Assembly (NCBI GenBank): GCA_963704835.1 | Contig: CAVPHW010000001.1 | Span: 62,001 to 126,000, forward strand | Direction of reading: 5' to 3' | DNA: 64,000 nucleotides | DNA from: GCA-2746605 sp963704835 | GTDB lineage: Bacteria > Bacteroidota > Ignavibacteria > Ignavibacteriales > Melioribacteraceae | Shown here: positions 54,258 to 63,480 of the stretch, in pieces | Numbering within the stretch: the stretch's first letter is position 1 | Layout of the letters: each line of letters begins with the position of its first letter | Made by a program: the position numbers and the translations under genes | The notes under the pieces: model-generated | What the model was told of the DNA's origin: nothing | The model's input: the letters and a program-made list of their open reading frames with translations, nothing else | Database searches by the model: none

Positions 54258-54713
54258 ATGCAGAAAACTATTTTGGGAATTTTGTTCTTTTTATTAGTTG
54301 GTAGTTGCTCTTCAGAAAAGACTAATGGACAACAAAAAATTGAAGATAGTCTAAAAGTGAATAAACCACAAACAAAAATAATTGTGAACAAAGAGTATGA
54401 TGAAAGTGGGAATTTGGTAAAGTTTGATTCCAGTTATTCATATTTTTATTCAAGCTTAGATAGTGATTCAACATTTGGAGATAGCTCGTATAGTCTTTTC
54501 CAAAAAGATTTTTTCAACTCATTTCCAAATATTCAGAAACCATTTTTGACTGATATTTTTTTTGAAGATTCACTATTAAACTACGATTTTTATAAGGATG
54601 ATTTTTTCTCAAATAGATTTCGGTTCAATCGACAGAGCTTTGACAAATTATTTGAGAAAATGGATTCACTAAAAAATAAGTTCTATAAAAAACATTCACA
54701 ACCCAATAACTAA
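54258..54713 (+). CDS. Lipoprotein of unknown function
   Basis: 151 residues. The signal ILFFLLVGSCSSEK ends in a clear lipobox (Cys near residue 17). The mature part is strongly polar, rich in Asp, Ser and Phe (YFYSSLDSDSTFGDSSY, FKSQ-type repeats absent, FYKDDFFSNRFRFNRQSF) and ends in SQPNN. No known domain is seen. AAGGAGGT is an excellent Shine-Dalgarno. Its position between hsp20 and the QEGLA operon suggests an envelope stress role, but nothing in the sequence proves this. Confidence 0.7.
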   Translation: MQKTILGILFFLLVGSCSSEKTNGQQKIEDSLKVNKPQTKIIVNKEYDESGNLVKFDSSYSYFYSSLDSDSTFGDSSYSLFQKDFFNSFPNIQKPFLTDIFFEDSLLNYDFYKDDFFSNRFRFNRQSFDKLFEKMDSLKNKFYKKHSQPNN

Positions 54714-54937
54714 AAGAAAATAATTAAATGTGACCATTGATATAATATCTTTGGTCACTAAGTATTAATAATAATTTTACGCCATTGTACCAAAAAACAA
54801 TAAACTGAGTTATTAGCCCACAATATTTTTAAATAATCTTAGATTATTTTCGTTATAATTTCCAACCCATAATTTTAAATGTTAGGATTCAATTATTTTG
54901 ATTTCTATATTAAAAATAAAAAACTAGGAGACCAGAA

Positions 54938-55721
54938 ATGATTTTTCAATTACAAGACCCGAGCAATCCAATTATTGCCGCAGCCATTCATGATGGTCAC
55001 CAAATTAGGGAGGAGCTTCAAGAATATTTGCTATTAAATGATGCGGGCAGACTCCGGGAAGAAGATCCATTTACTGGTCTATGTGTTATCAATATCTAAA
55101 AACACAATCACTACCAAAGACTCTCGATTTGAGGTTGATTTGAATAGACCACGCGAAAAAGCAGTTTATTTAAAACCAGAAGATGCATGGGGGCTTAAAG
55201 TTTGGAATAGAAATTTATCAGAGGATATTTATCAGCGTTCAATAGAAAAGTACGATCAGTTTTATCTAGAGCTAGAAAAAATGATTAACCTTTTGTTAGA
55301 GAAAAATAAATTTGTAGTTATCTATGATTTACACACATATAATTACAGACGCAATGGAGCGAATGCTCCAGCAGAAGAAGATATATTAAATCCTGAATTA
55401 AACCTTGGAACTGGAACATTAAATAGAGATTTCTGGGCTCCGATAATTGACCGATTTATTAAGGAAACAAAAGATTATAATTTCATGGGCAAAAGTATTG
55501 ATGTTCGTGAAAATGTTAAATTTAAAGGTGGAAATTTAGCTCGTTGGGTACATCAAAAATACCCCGATTCAGTTTGCTCTTTATCAATTGAGTTTAGAAA
55601 ATTCTTTATGGATGAATGGACTGGGCAGCCAAATGATTTGATTATTAGTGAAATAGGAAAGTTACTTCAATATTCTGTAAATGGCATTCTTGAAGAATTA
55701 AAAGAATTTACTGTTAAATAA
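54938..55721 (+). pseudogene. N-formylglutamate amidohydrolase-like protein, one frameshift
   Basis: ATG 54938 with AGGAG upstream. The first 45 codons read IIAAAIHDGHQIREELQEYL and LREEDPFTGL, the family's metal-binding start (HDGH). After a shift at about 55085 the second frame gives TTKDSRFEVDLNRPREKAVY, FVVIYDLHTYNYRR (second His), and IEFRKFFMDEWTG. Joined length about 260 residues, typical for the N-formylglutamate amidohydrolase family, which are zinc amidohydrolases. Its product is one of a conserved triad with the QEGLA protein and the ATP-grasp ligase that follow (14 bp and 1 bp spacers), so the real substrate may not be formylglutamate. Confidence 0.85.
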
Positions 55722-55733
55722 ATATTACTTGAC

Positions 55734-57653
55734 ATGACAAAAAGATTGAAGAAAGTTAATAAGACCGTAATTAGCGAGCAATTTATAAACAGTGTTTGTA
55801 AGAGAATTGCTGAGAACAAACCTATTAGAAGAACACTACCACAAAATGGCAGACTTCACATTGATAGACCGCTTCCTTTTATTTGTGTTTACAGAAGACC
55901 TGCTAGGGAAAACGATCCAGGAACAGAAAAGCTTGTTAAGGGAGAAGCTTCTTATTTAATAACTTCATCAGGTGCGAAGTTAATGGCAAGCGTTTCTTCT
56001 CTTTTACAAAACACTATCTCACCCATCGCAAAGGAGCATAAGGCTTTTCTTATTATTGAATTATGGTCAAAAAAACAAAATCCAAATGATGAGAGTAGTC
56101 AATTAGGGATTCAAAATCCCCAAATTAATCTTATAATTTCAAAAGAGAAATTTCATACGGCAACAGTTGAGACTCTGCAAAAAGCACTAGGAATAATCAA
56201 CATTCAGAGACAAAATATTAATGTTGATATTATTTATAAAAAGAAACAATGGCCAGAAAACATGAAGCCATTAGTTTCCGCTACATTTGCTAAGCAAATG
56301 AACTGCTACACCATTGGAGTTGAGATTGAACCATTTTACCAGAATGTTGAGAACAGTGAATCCTTTCCGCTATTGCTTCGTCAACTTCACCAAGGTTTAT
56401 CTCGTGCTTTTAAACTGGGAGTGTTTCAATTTACACGTGAGCAAACTAAGCTGAAACCAACAACTTATCTGGCTTTAGGTCGCCGCGCAATGGTTAAAGC
56501 TGTTTGGGAAGTTGATAGAAAACTTGCCGAAATTAGCAGCTCGTATGATTTTTTACTTTTGGTTACTCCTATTAATATAGATCAGTCATGGAATAAGTTT
56601 AAAGCCGATAAGTTTGAACGCCCACCAATTTTTTATTATCGCCCAATACCGATTAGTCCTTCGAACTTAAAATTAAAACTTTTTAGCATCCCAATTGATA
56701 ATATGGAAGACCCAACTCTAACAAGTTTGTTTTTGGAAAAGCAGATTGAGATGGAAAAAACACTAACAATGCTGCGTGACCGCGGGACAAAGAATTTCTT
56801 TTATGGTAGCATGCAGCTTTATGGTGAAATAGATGATAAATTAATTTCATTAGCAAAAAACATACTGGAGCAAGGAACCACTCGTGGATACGAAGATTCA
56901 AAAATAAAATACTATAATGCAGCAGCTTTTGCAAAACGTGCAGAAGAAGAAATTGAATATTATAAAAATCAGTACCCTGGAGTATTTTCTAAAATACAAA
57001 TTCGTGAAGATATTACTGGGTTAATGGTATCGAGGGGAAATTTACTATTAGGATCAAAGATTAATATTTCTGAAAAACGAGTAGATGCACTTTTACAGCA
57101 CGAGATAGGAACCCATGTCTTGACCTATATTAATGGAATGGCTCAACCATTTAAACAGCTTCATGTTGGGCTGGCAGGATATGACGAATTACAAGAGGGA
57201 ATTGCAGTTCTTTCAGAATATTTGGTAGGAGGACTAAATAATTCTCGTATTAGATTATTAGCGGGACGAGTTATGGCATCAAGCTATCTTATTGAGGGTG
57301 CGACATTTATTGATACTTTTAGAGAATTGCACAACAAATTTGCTTTTACGCAGCGAATTGCCTATATAATAACATCAAGAATTTATAGAGGAGGCGGATT
57401 AACTAAGGATGCAGTATATCTTAGAGGGTTCGTAAAAATTCTAGATCATTTTGTTAATGGCGGTAGTTTGGAACCGCTGCTTGTTGGTAAAATTTCATCC
57501 GAGCACATTCCTATCATAAGGGAATTACAAGCAAGAAAAATTTTGAAACCAATACCACTCCGACCACGGTATTTGGAGAATCCGGAAGCTATTAAAAAAC
57601 TTAACGAATTAAAGAATGGAATATCCATATTGGATTTAATCAAGAGGAGGTAA
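55734..57653 (+). CDS. DUF1704/QEGLA-motif metallopeptidase-like protein
   Basis: 639 residues. This is the family once called flavohemoglobin expression-modulating QEGLA protein, now related to tyrosine carboxypeptidases (MATCAP/TMCP). Landmarks: RRTLPQNGRLHIDRPLPFIC near residue 36, then a long N-terminal half with EVDRKLAEISSSYDFLLLV and WNKFKADKFERPPIFYYRPI, then the zinc motif HEIGTH (His456, Glu457, His461) in LLQHEIGTHVLTYING, and ELQEGIAVLSEYLVGG, the QEGLA-type motif. No signal peptide; cytoplasmic. Overlapping operon with a formylglutamate amidohydrolase upstream and an ATP-grasp ligase 1 bp downstream. Bacterial function unknown. Confidence 0.9.
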   Translation: MTKRLKKVNKTVISEQFINSVCKRIAENKPIRRTLPQNGRLHIDRPLPFICVYRRPARENDPGTEKLVKGEASYLITSSGAKLMASVSSLLQNTISPIAKEHKAFLIIELWSKKQNPNDESSQLGIQNPQINLIISKEKFHTATVETLQKALGIINIQRQNINVDIIYKKKQWPENMKPLVSATFAKQMNCYTIGVEIEPFYQNVENSESFPLLLRQLHQGLSRAFKLGVFQFTREQTKLKPTTYLALGRRAMVKAVWEVDRKLAEISSSYDFLLLVTPINIDQSWNKFKADKFERPPIFYYRPIPISPSNLKLKLFSIPIDNMEDPTLTSLFLEKQIEMEKTLTMLRDRGTKNFFYGSMQLYGEIDDKLISLAKNILEQGTTRGYEDSKIKYYNAAAFAKRAEEEIEYYKNQYPGVFSKIQIREDITGLMVSRGNLLLGSKINISEKRVDALLQHEIGTHVLTYINGMAQPFKQLHVGLAGYDELQEGIAVLSEYLVGGLNNSRIRLLAGRVMASSYLIEGATFIDTFRELHNKFAFTQRIAYIITSRIYRGGGLTKDAVYLRGFVKILDHFVNGGSLEPLLVGKISSEHIPIIRELQARKILKPIPLRPRYLENPEAIKKLNELKNGISILDLIKRR

Positions 57654-57654
57654 A

Positions 57655-58701
57655 ATGAGAATCGGATTTGTAGTAAATGATGTTATGACAGAGCAAACGG
57701 GATACACTACGACTAGATTGGCAATGTGGGCAATTAATAGAGGTCATGAAGCATGGATTATTGGATTAGGCGATATGGCATACGATCCAGATGAAAAAAT
57801 AAGAGCTCGGGCCACAACGGTTCCTAAGAAGACTTATAAATCTAACGAGCTCTATTTAAAAACGCTTCAGGGTAAAAATTCTATTACAGAACGGATTACA
57901 GTTGATGACCTAGATATTTTGATGTTAAGAAGTGATCCGGCAAATGAAGTTGGAACAAGATCTTGGGCAGCTAGTGCCGGAATAAATTTTGGACGTATTG
58001 CAATGCGTCACGGTGTTATTGTTCTTAATGATCCGAATGGATTAGCTAAAGCTCTTAACAAAACTTATTTCCAACTTTTCCCTGAAGAAGTAAGACCAAA
58101 AACTTTAATAACTCGTGATACATCAGAGATTAGAGAATTTTCTAAAGAAATGGGAGATAAAATAATTCTCAAGCCTTTGCAAGGATCGGGGGGAACAGGC
58201 GTGTTTCTACTCCGACCAGAAGATAGGTCCAACTTAAATCAAATAGTAGAATCTTTAACTCGTGATGGTTATATAATTGCTCAGGAATATCTTTCAGCAG
58301 CAGATGAAGGAGATACTCGTCTTTTTATGATGAACGGTCAACCACTTCGCTATAAAGGAAAGTATGCTGCGTTCAGAAGAGTTAGACATGGTGAAGATAT
58401 ACGAAGCAATATTCATGCTGGTGGAAAATTACGACAAGCGGAAATTACTGATGAACACCTTCAACTTGCAGAAATTGTAAGACCTAAATTAGTACAAGAC
58501 GGAATGTTTTTAGTCGGACTTGATATTGTTGGTAATAAACTAATGGAAATTAATGTTTTTAGTCCTGGTGGACTTGGCAGTGCTCAAAAATTTGAAAAAG
58601 TTAATTTTAGTAATGCTGTTATTGATGCACTTGAACGAAAAGTTGAATATATGAATTATTATAGAAGAAATTTTGAGAACGATGAAATGGCTACTCTATA
58701 A
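57655..58701 (+). CDS. ATP-grasp ligase (glutathione-synthetase/RimK-like)
   Basis: 348 residues. The start (ATG 57655) sits 1 bp after the previous stop with AAGAGGAGGT inside the upstream gene. The N-terminal half resembles GshB (RIGFVVNDVMTEQTGYTTTR, DILMLRSDPANEVGTRSWAA). ATP-grasp features: IILKPLQGSGGTGVFLLRPE (Lys and P-loop-like Gly-rich loop), IIAQEYLSAADEGDTRLFM, AFRRVRHGEDIRSNIHAGG, and EINVFSPGGLGSAQ with the Mg-binding Glu-x-Asn. GshB/RimK-type enzymes join a carboxylate to an amine. Together with the peptidase and amidohydrolase it suggests build-and-release of an amide-linked metabolite or protein tag. Substrate not known. Confidence 0.88.
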   Translation: MRIGFVVNDVMTEQTGYTTTRLAMWAINRGHEAWIIGLGDMAYDPDEKIRARATTVPKKTYKSNELYLKTLQGKNSITERITVDDLDILMLRSDPANEVGTRSWAASAGINFGRIAMRHGVIVLNDPNGLAKALNKTYFQLFPEEVRPKTLITRDTSEIREFSKEMGDKIILKPLQGSGGTGVFLLRPEDRSNLNQIVESLTRDGYIIAQEYLSAADEGDTRLFMMNGQPLRYKGKYAAFRRVRHGEDIRSNIHAGGKLRQAEITDEHLQLAEIVRPKLVQDGMFLVGLDIVGNKLMEINVFSPGGLGSAQKFEKVNFSNAVIDALERKVEYMNYYRRNFENDEMATL

Positions 58702-58715
58702 TAGAGTTTAATGTT

Positions 58716-58745
58716 ACTTTCACCGATCATCAGATCGGTGAAAGT
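58716..58745. terminator. Bidirectional stem-loop terminator
   Basis: Perfect 13-bp arms ACTTTCACCGATC (58716-58728) and GATCGGTGAAAGT (58733-58745) around ATCA. Located between the convergent ATP-grasp and OsmC genes, so it can end both transcripts. Confidence 0.8.
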
Positions 58746-58757
58746 ATAAATAAGAAA

Positions 58758-59177
58758 TTAAGAAACTAATTTAGCATTTAGAATTACATTTGTTCCAGTT
58801 GTTAATCTTGAGATTGGACATTTAGTTTTTGCTTCTTTTGCAAGCTCTTGAAAATCTGCTTCACTCAGACCAGGAACTACCGCTTCACAATCCAAAGTAA
58901 TGGATGTAATTTTTGGACCATCCTCATTTCCTAATTCAACAGTAGCTTTTGTTTCAATACTAGTTGGTGTAATATCTTTTTTGCTTATTAATGCAGATAA
59001 AAACATTGAAAAACATCCAGCTTGTGCTGCACCAATTAGTTCTTCTGGATTTGTTTCTTCACCATCTTCAAATCTTGATTTGAAGTTAAAAGGTCCTTCA
59101 TAACCGGTAAAATTTAATTTTCCTTTACCTTCCTTTAAGGTACCTTCCCATCTTGCTTTTGAATAATGTTTACCCAT
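58758..59177 (-). CDS. OsmC/Ohr-family thiol peroxidase-like protein
   Basis: 139 residues. The start MGKHYSKARWEGTLKEGKGK and the GEETNPEELIGAAQAGCFSM block, with the first redox Cys (near residue 55), and TKCPISRLTTGTNV with the second Cys near residue 119, are the OsmC signatures. These enzymes reduce organic hydroperoxides through the two-Cys pair. AGGAG precedes the ATG. Convergent with the QEGLA operon; YciI and DUF2721 genes lie upstream on the same strand but with gaps of about 90 bp. Confidence 0.93.
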   Translation of the reverse strand: MGKHYSKARWEGTLKEGKGKLNFTGYEGPFNFKSRFEDGEETNPEELIGAAQAGCFSMFLSALISKKDITPTSIETKATVELGNEDGPKITSITLDCEAVVPGLSEADFQELAKEAKTKCPISRLTTGTNVILNAKLVS

Positions 59178-59270
59178 TTTGTACTTCTCCTTTCATATTT
59201 TATTTGTATAATTTTAACAACAATATACAAAAAAACAACAATCGATGGATTGTCTTTTGTTCGTTAGTTA

Positions 59271-59564
59271 TTAATCATGCTTAGCTATTTTAACTTTTCG
59301 AATAGTAACAGTTTCCCAAACGTTACCAATTATATAAACTTCATTTTCTAACCATTCATTTCTTAAAATCTCTTCAGAGGGATAATCACAGAAAATAATA
59401 GTACCATTCATGTTTCCTTCTTCATCTAAAAGCGCTGAGCCTAAAAGCCATTTTCCAGTTTTATGCATTTCCGCCGCATATTTTAAGTGCAGCTCTCTAA
59501 CGGCCAATCTTCTTTCTAAAGCATTATCATCTTTGAAATCATGAGCAATAACAACAAACTGCAT
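59271..59564 (-). CDS. YciI-family protein
   Basis: 97 residues forming a single YciI (ferredoxin-like) domain: FVVIAHDFKDDNALERRLAVREL with the conserved His/Asp, HLKYAAEMHKTGKWLLGSALL, and the IFCDYPSEEILRNEWLENEV core. YciI proteins are dimeric, with a proposed His-Asp dyad, and some are enzymes of aromatic or cyclic compound metabolism. GGAG precedes the ATG. Standalone gene; substrate unknown. Confidence 0.9.
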   Translation of the reverse strand: MQFVVIAHDFKDDNALERRLAVRELHLKYAAEMHKTGKWLLGSALLDEEGNMNGTIIFCDYPSEEILRNEWLENEVYIIGNVWETVTIRKVKIAKHD

Positions 59565-59586
59565 AAAAATTCTCCAAGTATTAATT

Positions 59587-60033
59587 TTAAATATGATCCT
59601 TTATTTCATATTCAAGAGCATGCAAAGATAGATTTACATCAATAAATAAAAATATGGCTGATAAAATTATTCCTGTAATGCTGAGGATAAATAAAGTCAT
59701 TCCTAAACTCTCTAAGTTAAGCTGAAATATATTCATTACTAATAAGGTTGGAATAATTAAACTGCTAGACAATATGCTGAAAGAAATTGATCCAATGGAA
59801 TTCTTTAAAATATAACTGCGTCTAACTAAGATTCTTAATTGAACTCTTTTATTATCTTTTTCTAATTCCGTAAGAGTGTTTTTTTCAATTTCTGAAACTA
59901 AACCTCTTGATCTATCAATTGTGCGAGCTAATCGGTTTGTCAAAGATAGAAGGATTAATCCAACCCCAGAAATAAGTACTAATGGCGAAATAGAAGATTG
60001 AAAAAATTCAACAAGATGTTTGGTTATTTCCAT
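59587..60033 (-). CDS. DUF2721 membrane protein
   Basis: 148 residues and three helices: VEFFQSSISPLVLISGVGLILL, ISFSILSSSLIIPTLLVMN, and LFILSITGIILSAIFLFIDVN. The segment SLTNRLARTIDRSRGLVSEI between helix 1 and 2 is the conserved DUF2721 motif. The family occurs across bacteria without an assigned function. No clear Shine-Dalgarno precedes the ATG. It lies 22 bp upstream of the YciI gene on the same strand, so coupling is possible. Confidence 0.85.
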   Translation of the reverse strand: MEITKHLVEFFQSSISPLVLISGVGLILLSLTNRLARTIDRSRGLVSEIEKNTLTELEKDNKRVQLRILVRRSYILKNSIGSISFSILSSSLIIPTLLVMNIFQLNLESLGMTLFILSITGIILSAIFLFIDVNLSLHALEYEIKDHI

Positions 60034-60389
60034 GTATAAATAAAGTTGTTATAGTAAATATTTAATAATGAAAAATAATAAAAGTTTTAGCTAAACTTTT
60101 GGCTATTTCATTGGAACTTCAATTAATAGAAGACATTTGAGGATTAATTTCAAATTTATCAGTATTCCAAATTCTGAATGTAGAATTCACGTTTGTGCAG
60201 CTTTAAGAGGAATTGTGAAATTTTTTTTTCTTTAACTTAAGCGTAAGTTTTTTAATATTTATTATAAATAACCCAATACAGGCAAATAGTCCAAGTAAAA
60301 TTTAATTATATAAAAGTTGTTTTTCTTATTAAAAACCTTAAAATTTATAGATACTATTCAATTTCATTAATTATACTTTACGGACCAAT
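60034..60389. other. Intergenic region, no gene seen
   Basis: About 356 bp between divergent genes. It is very AT-rich with poly-T stretches. I see no coding frame, RNA gene or repeat; it should hold promoters for DUF2721 (minus) and the serine hydrolase (plus). Confidence 0.4.
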
Positions 60390-61448
60390 ATGAAATCTTT
60401 TTTATTGTTGTATTTAGCACTAATTATTAACGTGTTATATAGTTATGAGCCAAGCATGGAAAAGAAAATTGATAAGATATTTGAGGAATTTCAAACCGGT
60501 TATACTCCTGGAGTTTCAGTTGCGGTAATTAAAAACGAAAAATTAATTTACGAAAAAGGGTTTGGTTTTGCCGATCTTGATAATAAAATTAAAATTGAAC
60601 CAAAAACAAATTTTAGGTTGGCATCAATTACAAAACAATTTACAGCCCTATCAATATTGGTTTTAGAGCAAGATGGGAAGTTATCTTTGGAAGATCATCT
60701 CACAAAATTTTTTACTAATTTCCCCAAATATGGTGATCAAATAACTATTAAAAATATTTTACAGCATACATCTGGCATGTTAGATTATGAACATTTTGTT
60801 AATGATGAAGATTCAGTTCAGCTAAAGGACCAAGATGTTTTAGATATTTTGCTGGCACAAGATTCAACTTATTTTATACCTGGTACAAAGCACCAATATA
60901 GTAATTCCGGTTATGCAGTTTTAGCAATGTTGGTCGAAAAACTATCCGGCAAAACTTTTGCTGCTTTTTTAAGGGAAAGAATTTTTAAACCTCTAAAAAT
61001 AAACAATACAGTTGCCTTTGAAAAAGGAATTTCTGAAGTTCAAAGTAGAGCTTTTGGATATGCTAAAACAGATTCCGGATTTGTGTTCTCCGATCAGAGC
61101 CTAACAAGTGCTGTTCTGGGCGATGGTGGAATTTATAGTTCAGCTATTGACTTATTAAAGTGGAACAATGAAGTAAGTTCACCAACCCTTCTTCCTAAAG
61201 AAAAATTCGACAGAGTCTTTCAAAAAGGAAAAGATCTAAGCGGAAACGAATTTGATTATGGATTTGGCTGGAGGCTTGATCCTTATAAAAACTATATTCG
61301 TCGGTATCACACAGGCGGTACATGTGGATTTTCAAATATTTACATGAAAATACCAGAATTAGATTTAACAGTTATAATTTTAATTAATATTCGTGATTAT
61401 GATGCTAAAGGTTATGCAGAAAAAATTGCAGATTTGTTTGCGAATTAG
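60390..61448 (+). CDS. Class C-type beta-lactamase-family serine hydrolase, exported
   Basis: 352 residues with a signal peptide (FLLLYLALIINVLYSYE). Motifs: LASITKQFTAL (Ser79, Lys82 of SxxK), QYSNSGY (Tyr170 and Asn172 of YxN), and YHTGGTCGF (His307-Gly310, the third motif in place of KTG). The catalytic motif set fits class C/esterase-like enzymes that hydrolyse D-amino-acid peptides or esters. Start codon context TACGGACCAATATG gives only a partial Shine-Dalgarno. Followed 41 bp on by the agmatine-pathway gene aguB. Confidence 0.9.
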   Translation: MKSFLLLYLALIINVLYSYEPSMEKKIDKIFEEFQTGYTPGVSVAVIKNEKLIYEKGFGFADLDNKIKIEPKTNFRLASITKQFTALSILVLEQDGKLSLEDHLTKFFTNFPKYGDQITIKNILQHTSGMLDYEHFVNDEDSVQLKDQDVLDILLAQDSTYFIPGTKHQYSNSGYAVLAMLVEKLSGKTFAAFLRERIFKPLKINNTVAFEKGISEVQSRAFGYAKTDSGFVFSDQSLTSAVLGDGGIYSSAIDLLKWNNEVSSPTLLPKEKFDRVFQKGKDLSGNEFDYGFGWRLDPYKNYIRRYHTGGTCGFSNIYMKIPELDLTVIILINIRDYDAKGYAEKIADLFAN

Positions 61449-61489
61449 AGCGTCAATCACATTTTTAATAAAATGAAATTGGATTGTTT

Positions 61490-62395
61490 ATGATTAAAAC
61501 TAAAAATGAAAAGTACAACATTAGTTTATTACAACTTTCTTTTACTGCAGACATAAAAGAGAATACAAGGAAAGCTTTATCTTGGGTTGAAAAAGCTGCA
61601 AAAAAGAAAGCGAATATTATTTGTCTGCCTGAACTTTACCGTTCACAATACTTTTGTCAAAAAGAAGATTCCTCATTATTTGATCTTGCTGAAGCGATTG
61701 ATGGTCCATCGGTAAAAGCATTTCAGAAAGCGGCGAAAAAATTAAGTGTTTCTATTATTGTCCCAATTTTTGAAAAACGTGCACCAGGCTTATACCACAA
61801 TACTAATGTGATTATTGATGCCGGCGGAGAGGTTATTGGTATTTATAGAAAAATGCATATTCCAGATGATCCCGGATTTTATGAAAAGTATTATTTCACT
61901 CCTGGCGATTTAGGCTTTAAATCCTTTCAAACTAAATTTGGAAAAATTGGAACACTAATTTGTTGGGATCAGTGGTATCCCGAAGGTGCAAGATTAACGG
62001 CCCTAAAAGGGGCTGAAGTTCTATTTTATCCAACTGCAATAGGCTGGCATCCTTCTGAAAAAGAAAGATATGGAAAGGCACAGCAAGACTCTTGGATAAC
62101 AATTCAGCGCTCGCATGCAATAGCTAATGGTGTATATGTTGCAACTGTAAACAGAACTGGTTTTGAAAAAACAGTTTCAGATCAAGATGGAATTATATTT
62201 TGGGGATCTTCATTTATCTGTGATCCACAAGGAGTAATTTTAGCTCAAGCTTCTGAAGATAAAGAAGAAATAATTTCGGCGGAAATAGATCCGAAGCATA
62301 TTGAAACAATTAGAAGAAACTGGCCGTTCCTGCGCGATAGAAGAATTGACGCATATAATGGAATTACTGAAAGATTTCTTGATGAGAATAAATAG
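61490..62395 (+). CDS. aguB: N-carbamoylputrescine amidase (nitrilase superfamily)
   Basis: 301 residues from ATG 61490 (a TTG 6 bp upstream is less likely). The catalytic triad is visible: Glu48 in CLPELYRSQY, Lys121 in YRKMHIPDD, and Cys158 in LICWDQWYPEGA. WDQWYPE and PTAIGWHPSEKERYGKAQQD match the AguB branch of nitrilases. It hydrolyses N-carbamoylputrescine to putrescine, CO2 and ammonia. It ends directly at the ATG of aguA, so the two enzymes of the agmatine route form one operon. Confidence 0.95.
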   Translation: MIKTKNEKYNISLLQLSFTADIKENTRKALSWVEKAAKKKANIICLPELYRSQYFCQKEDSSLFDLAEAIDGPSVKAFQKAAKKLSVSIIVPIFEKRAPGLYHNTNVIIDAGGEVIGIYRKMHIPDDPGFYEKYYFTPGDLGFKSFQTKFGKIGTLICWDQWYPEGARLTALKGAEVLFYPTAIGWHPSEKERYGKAQQDSWITIQRSHAIANGVYVATVNRTGFEKTVSDQDGIIFWGSSFICDPQGVILAQASEDKEEIISAEIDPKHIETIRRNWPFLRDRRIDAYNGITERFLDENK

Positions 62396-63433
62396 ATGAG
62401 TAAAATTTTAAGATATCCGGCTGAGTGGGAAACTCATAAATCGACGATAATTTGTTGGCCGCATCAAAAAGAAGATTGGCCAGGTAAATTTATGCCAATA
62501 CATTGGGTCTACACTGAAATTGTAAAATACTTGGTTCGTGGAGAAATTGTAAGAATTATCGTTCAATCAAAAAATCATCGAGAAAAAGTTAAAAGCTATC
62601 TTAATAGAGCTCACATTCCTTTAGAGGGTGTTGATTTTATTGTCGCCAAGACAGATCGTGGTTGGATGCGAGATTCCTCTCCGGCATTTGTAAAAGTAGG
62701 TAATAAAACTCAAGCTGTTGAGTTTACTTTTAATGGATGGGCAAAATATTCAAATCACAAATTAGATAGAAAAATTCCGAACCTTTTATCAAAACATTTG
62801 AAGGTTGAAATCGAATCAGCAATTCACAAAAATAAAAATGTTGTTTTGGAAGGTGGAGCAATTGACATAAACGGCAAAGGTACTTTGCTAACAACAAAGG
62901 AATGTTTGCTTGATGAAAAAGTACAAACAAGAAACCCTGGTTTTGCAAAAAAAGATTACGAAGATGTTTTTAAGAGATATTTAGGAATTTCTAACACTAT
63001 CTGGTTGAACAAGGGAATTGCGGGCGATGATACTCACGGGCACGTTGATGATCTTTGCAGATTTGTAAACGGTAATAGCTTGCTAATTTGTAACGAAGAA
63101 AATCCGAGTGACGAGAATTACATACCATTAAAAGAGAATATTGAAATATTAGAAGATGTAAAATTGGAAGACGGCTCAAAACCTAATGTGATTAAGCTTC
63201 CAATGCCAAATCCAATAGTTTTTGAAGGAATGAGATTGCCGGCAAGTTATGCAAATTTCTACATTTCAAACCATGCAGTATTAGTTCCTACGTTTAATGA
63301 TTCGAATGATAGAATTGCTTTAAATATTATCAAAGAATATTTTCCAGACCGGGAAGTTGTAGGCATTCATTCAGTTGATTTAGTTTGGGGATTGGGAACA
63401 CTCCACTGTTTAAGTCATGAAGAACCCTTATAA
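62396..63433 (+). CDS. aguA: Agmatine deiminase
   Basis: 345 residues. Family landmarks: PAEWETHKSTIICWPHQKEDW at the start, GWMRDSSPAFVKVG, EGGAIDINGKGTLLTTKECL, GDDTHGHVDDLCRFV and the catalytic Cys338 in GTLHCLSHEEP. It deiminates agmatine to N-carbamoylputrescine. Starts at the base after the aguB stop, so translation is coupled. No arginine decarboxylase is in the window, so agmatine must come from elsewhere. Confidence 0.95.
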   Translation: MSKILRYPAEWETHKSTIICWPHQKEDWPGKFMPIHWVYTEIVKYLVRGEIVRIIVQSKNHREKVKSYLNRAHIPLEGVDFIVAKTDRGWMRDSSPAFVKVGNKTQAVEFTFNGWAKYSNHKLDRKIPNLLSKHLKVEIESAIHKNKNVVLEGGAIDINGKGTLLTTKECLLDEKVQTRNPGFAKKDYEDVFKRYLGISNTIWLNKGIAGDDTHGHVDDLCRFVNGNSLLICNEENPSDENYIPLKENIEILEDVKLEDGSKPNVIKLPMPNPIVFEGMRLPASYANFYISNHAVLVPTFNDSNDRIALNIIKEYFPDREVVGIHSVDLVWGLGTLHCLSHEEPL

Positions 63434-63480
63434 GCTTACTTTGTAATATTCACAATTTATTAAATAGAAATGGATTGAGA

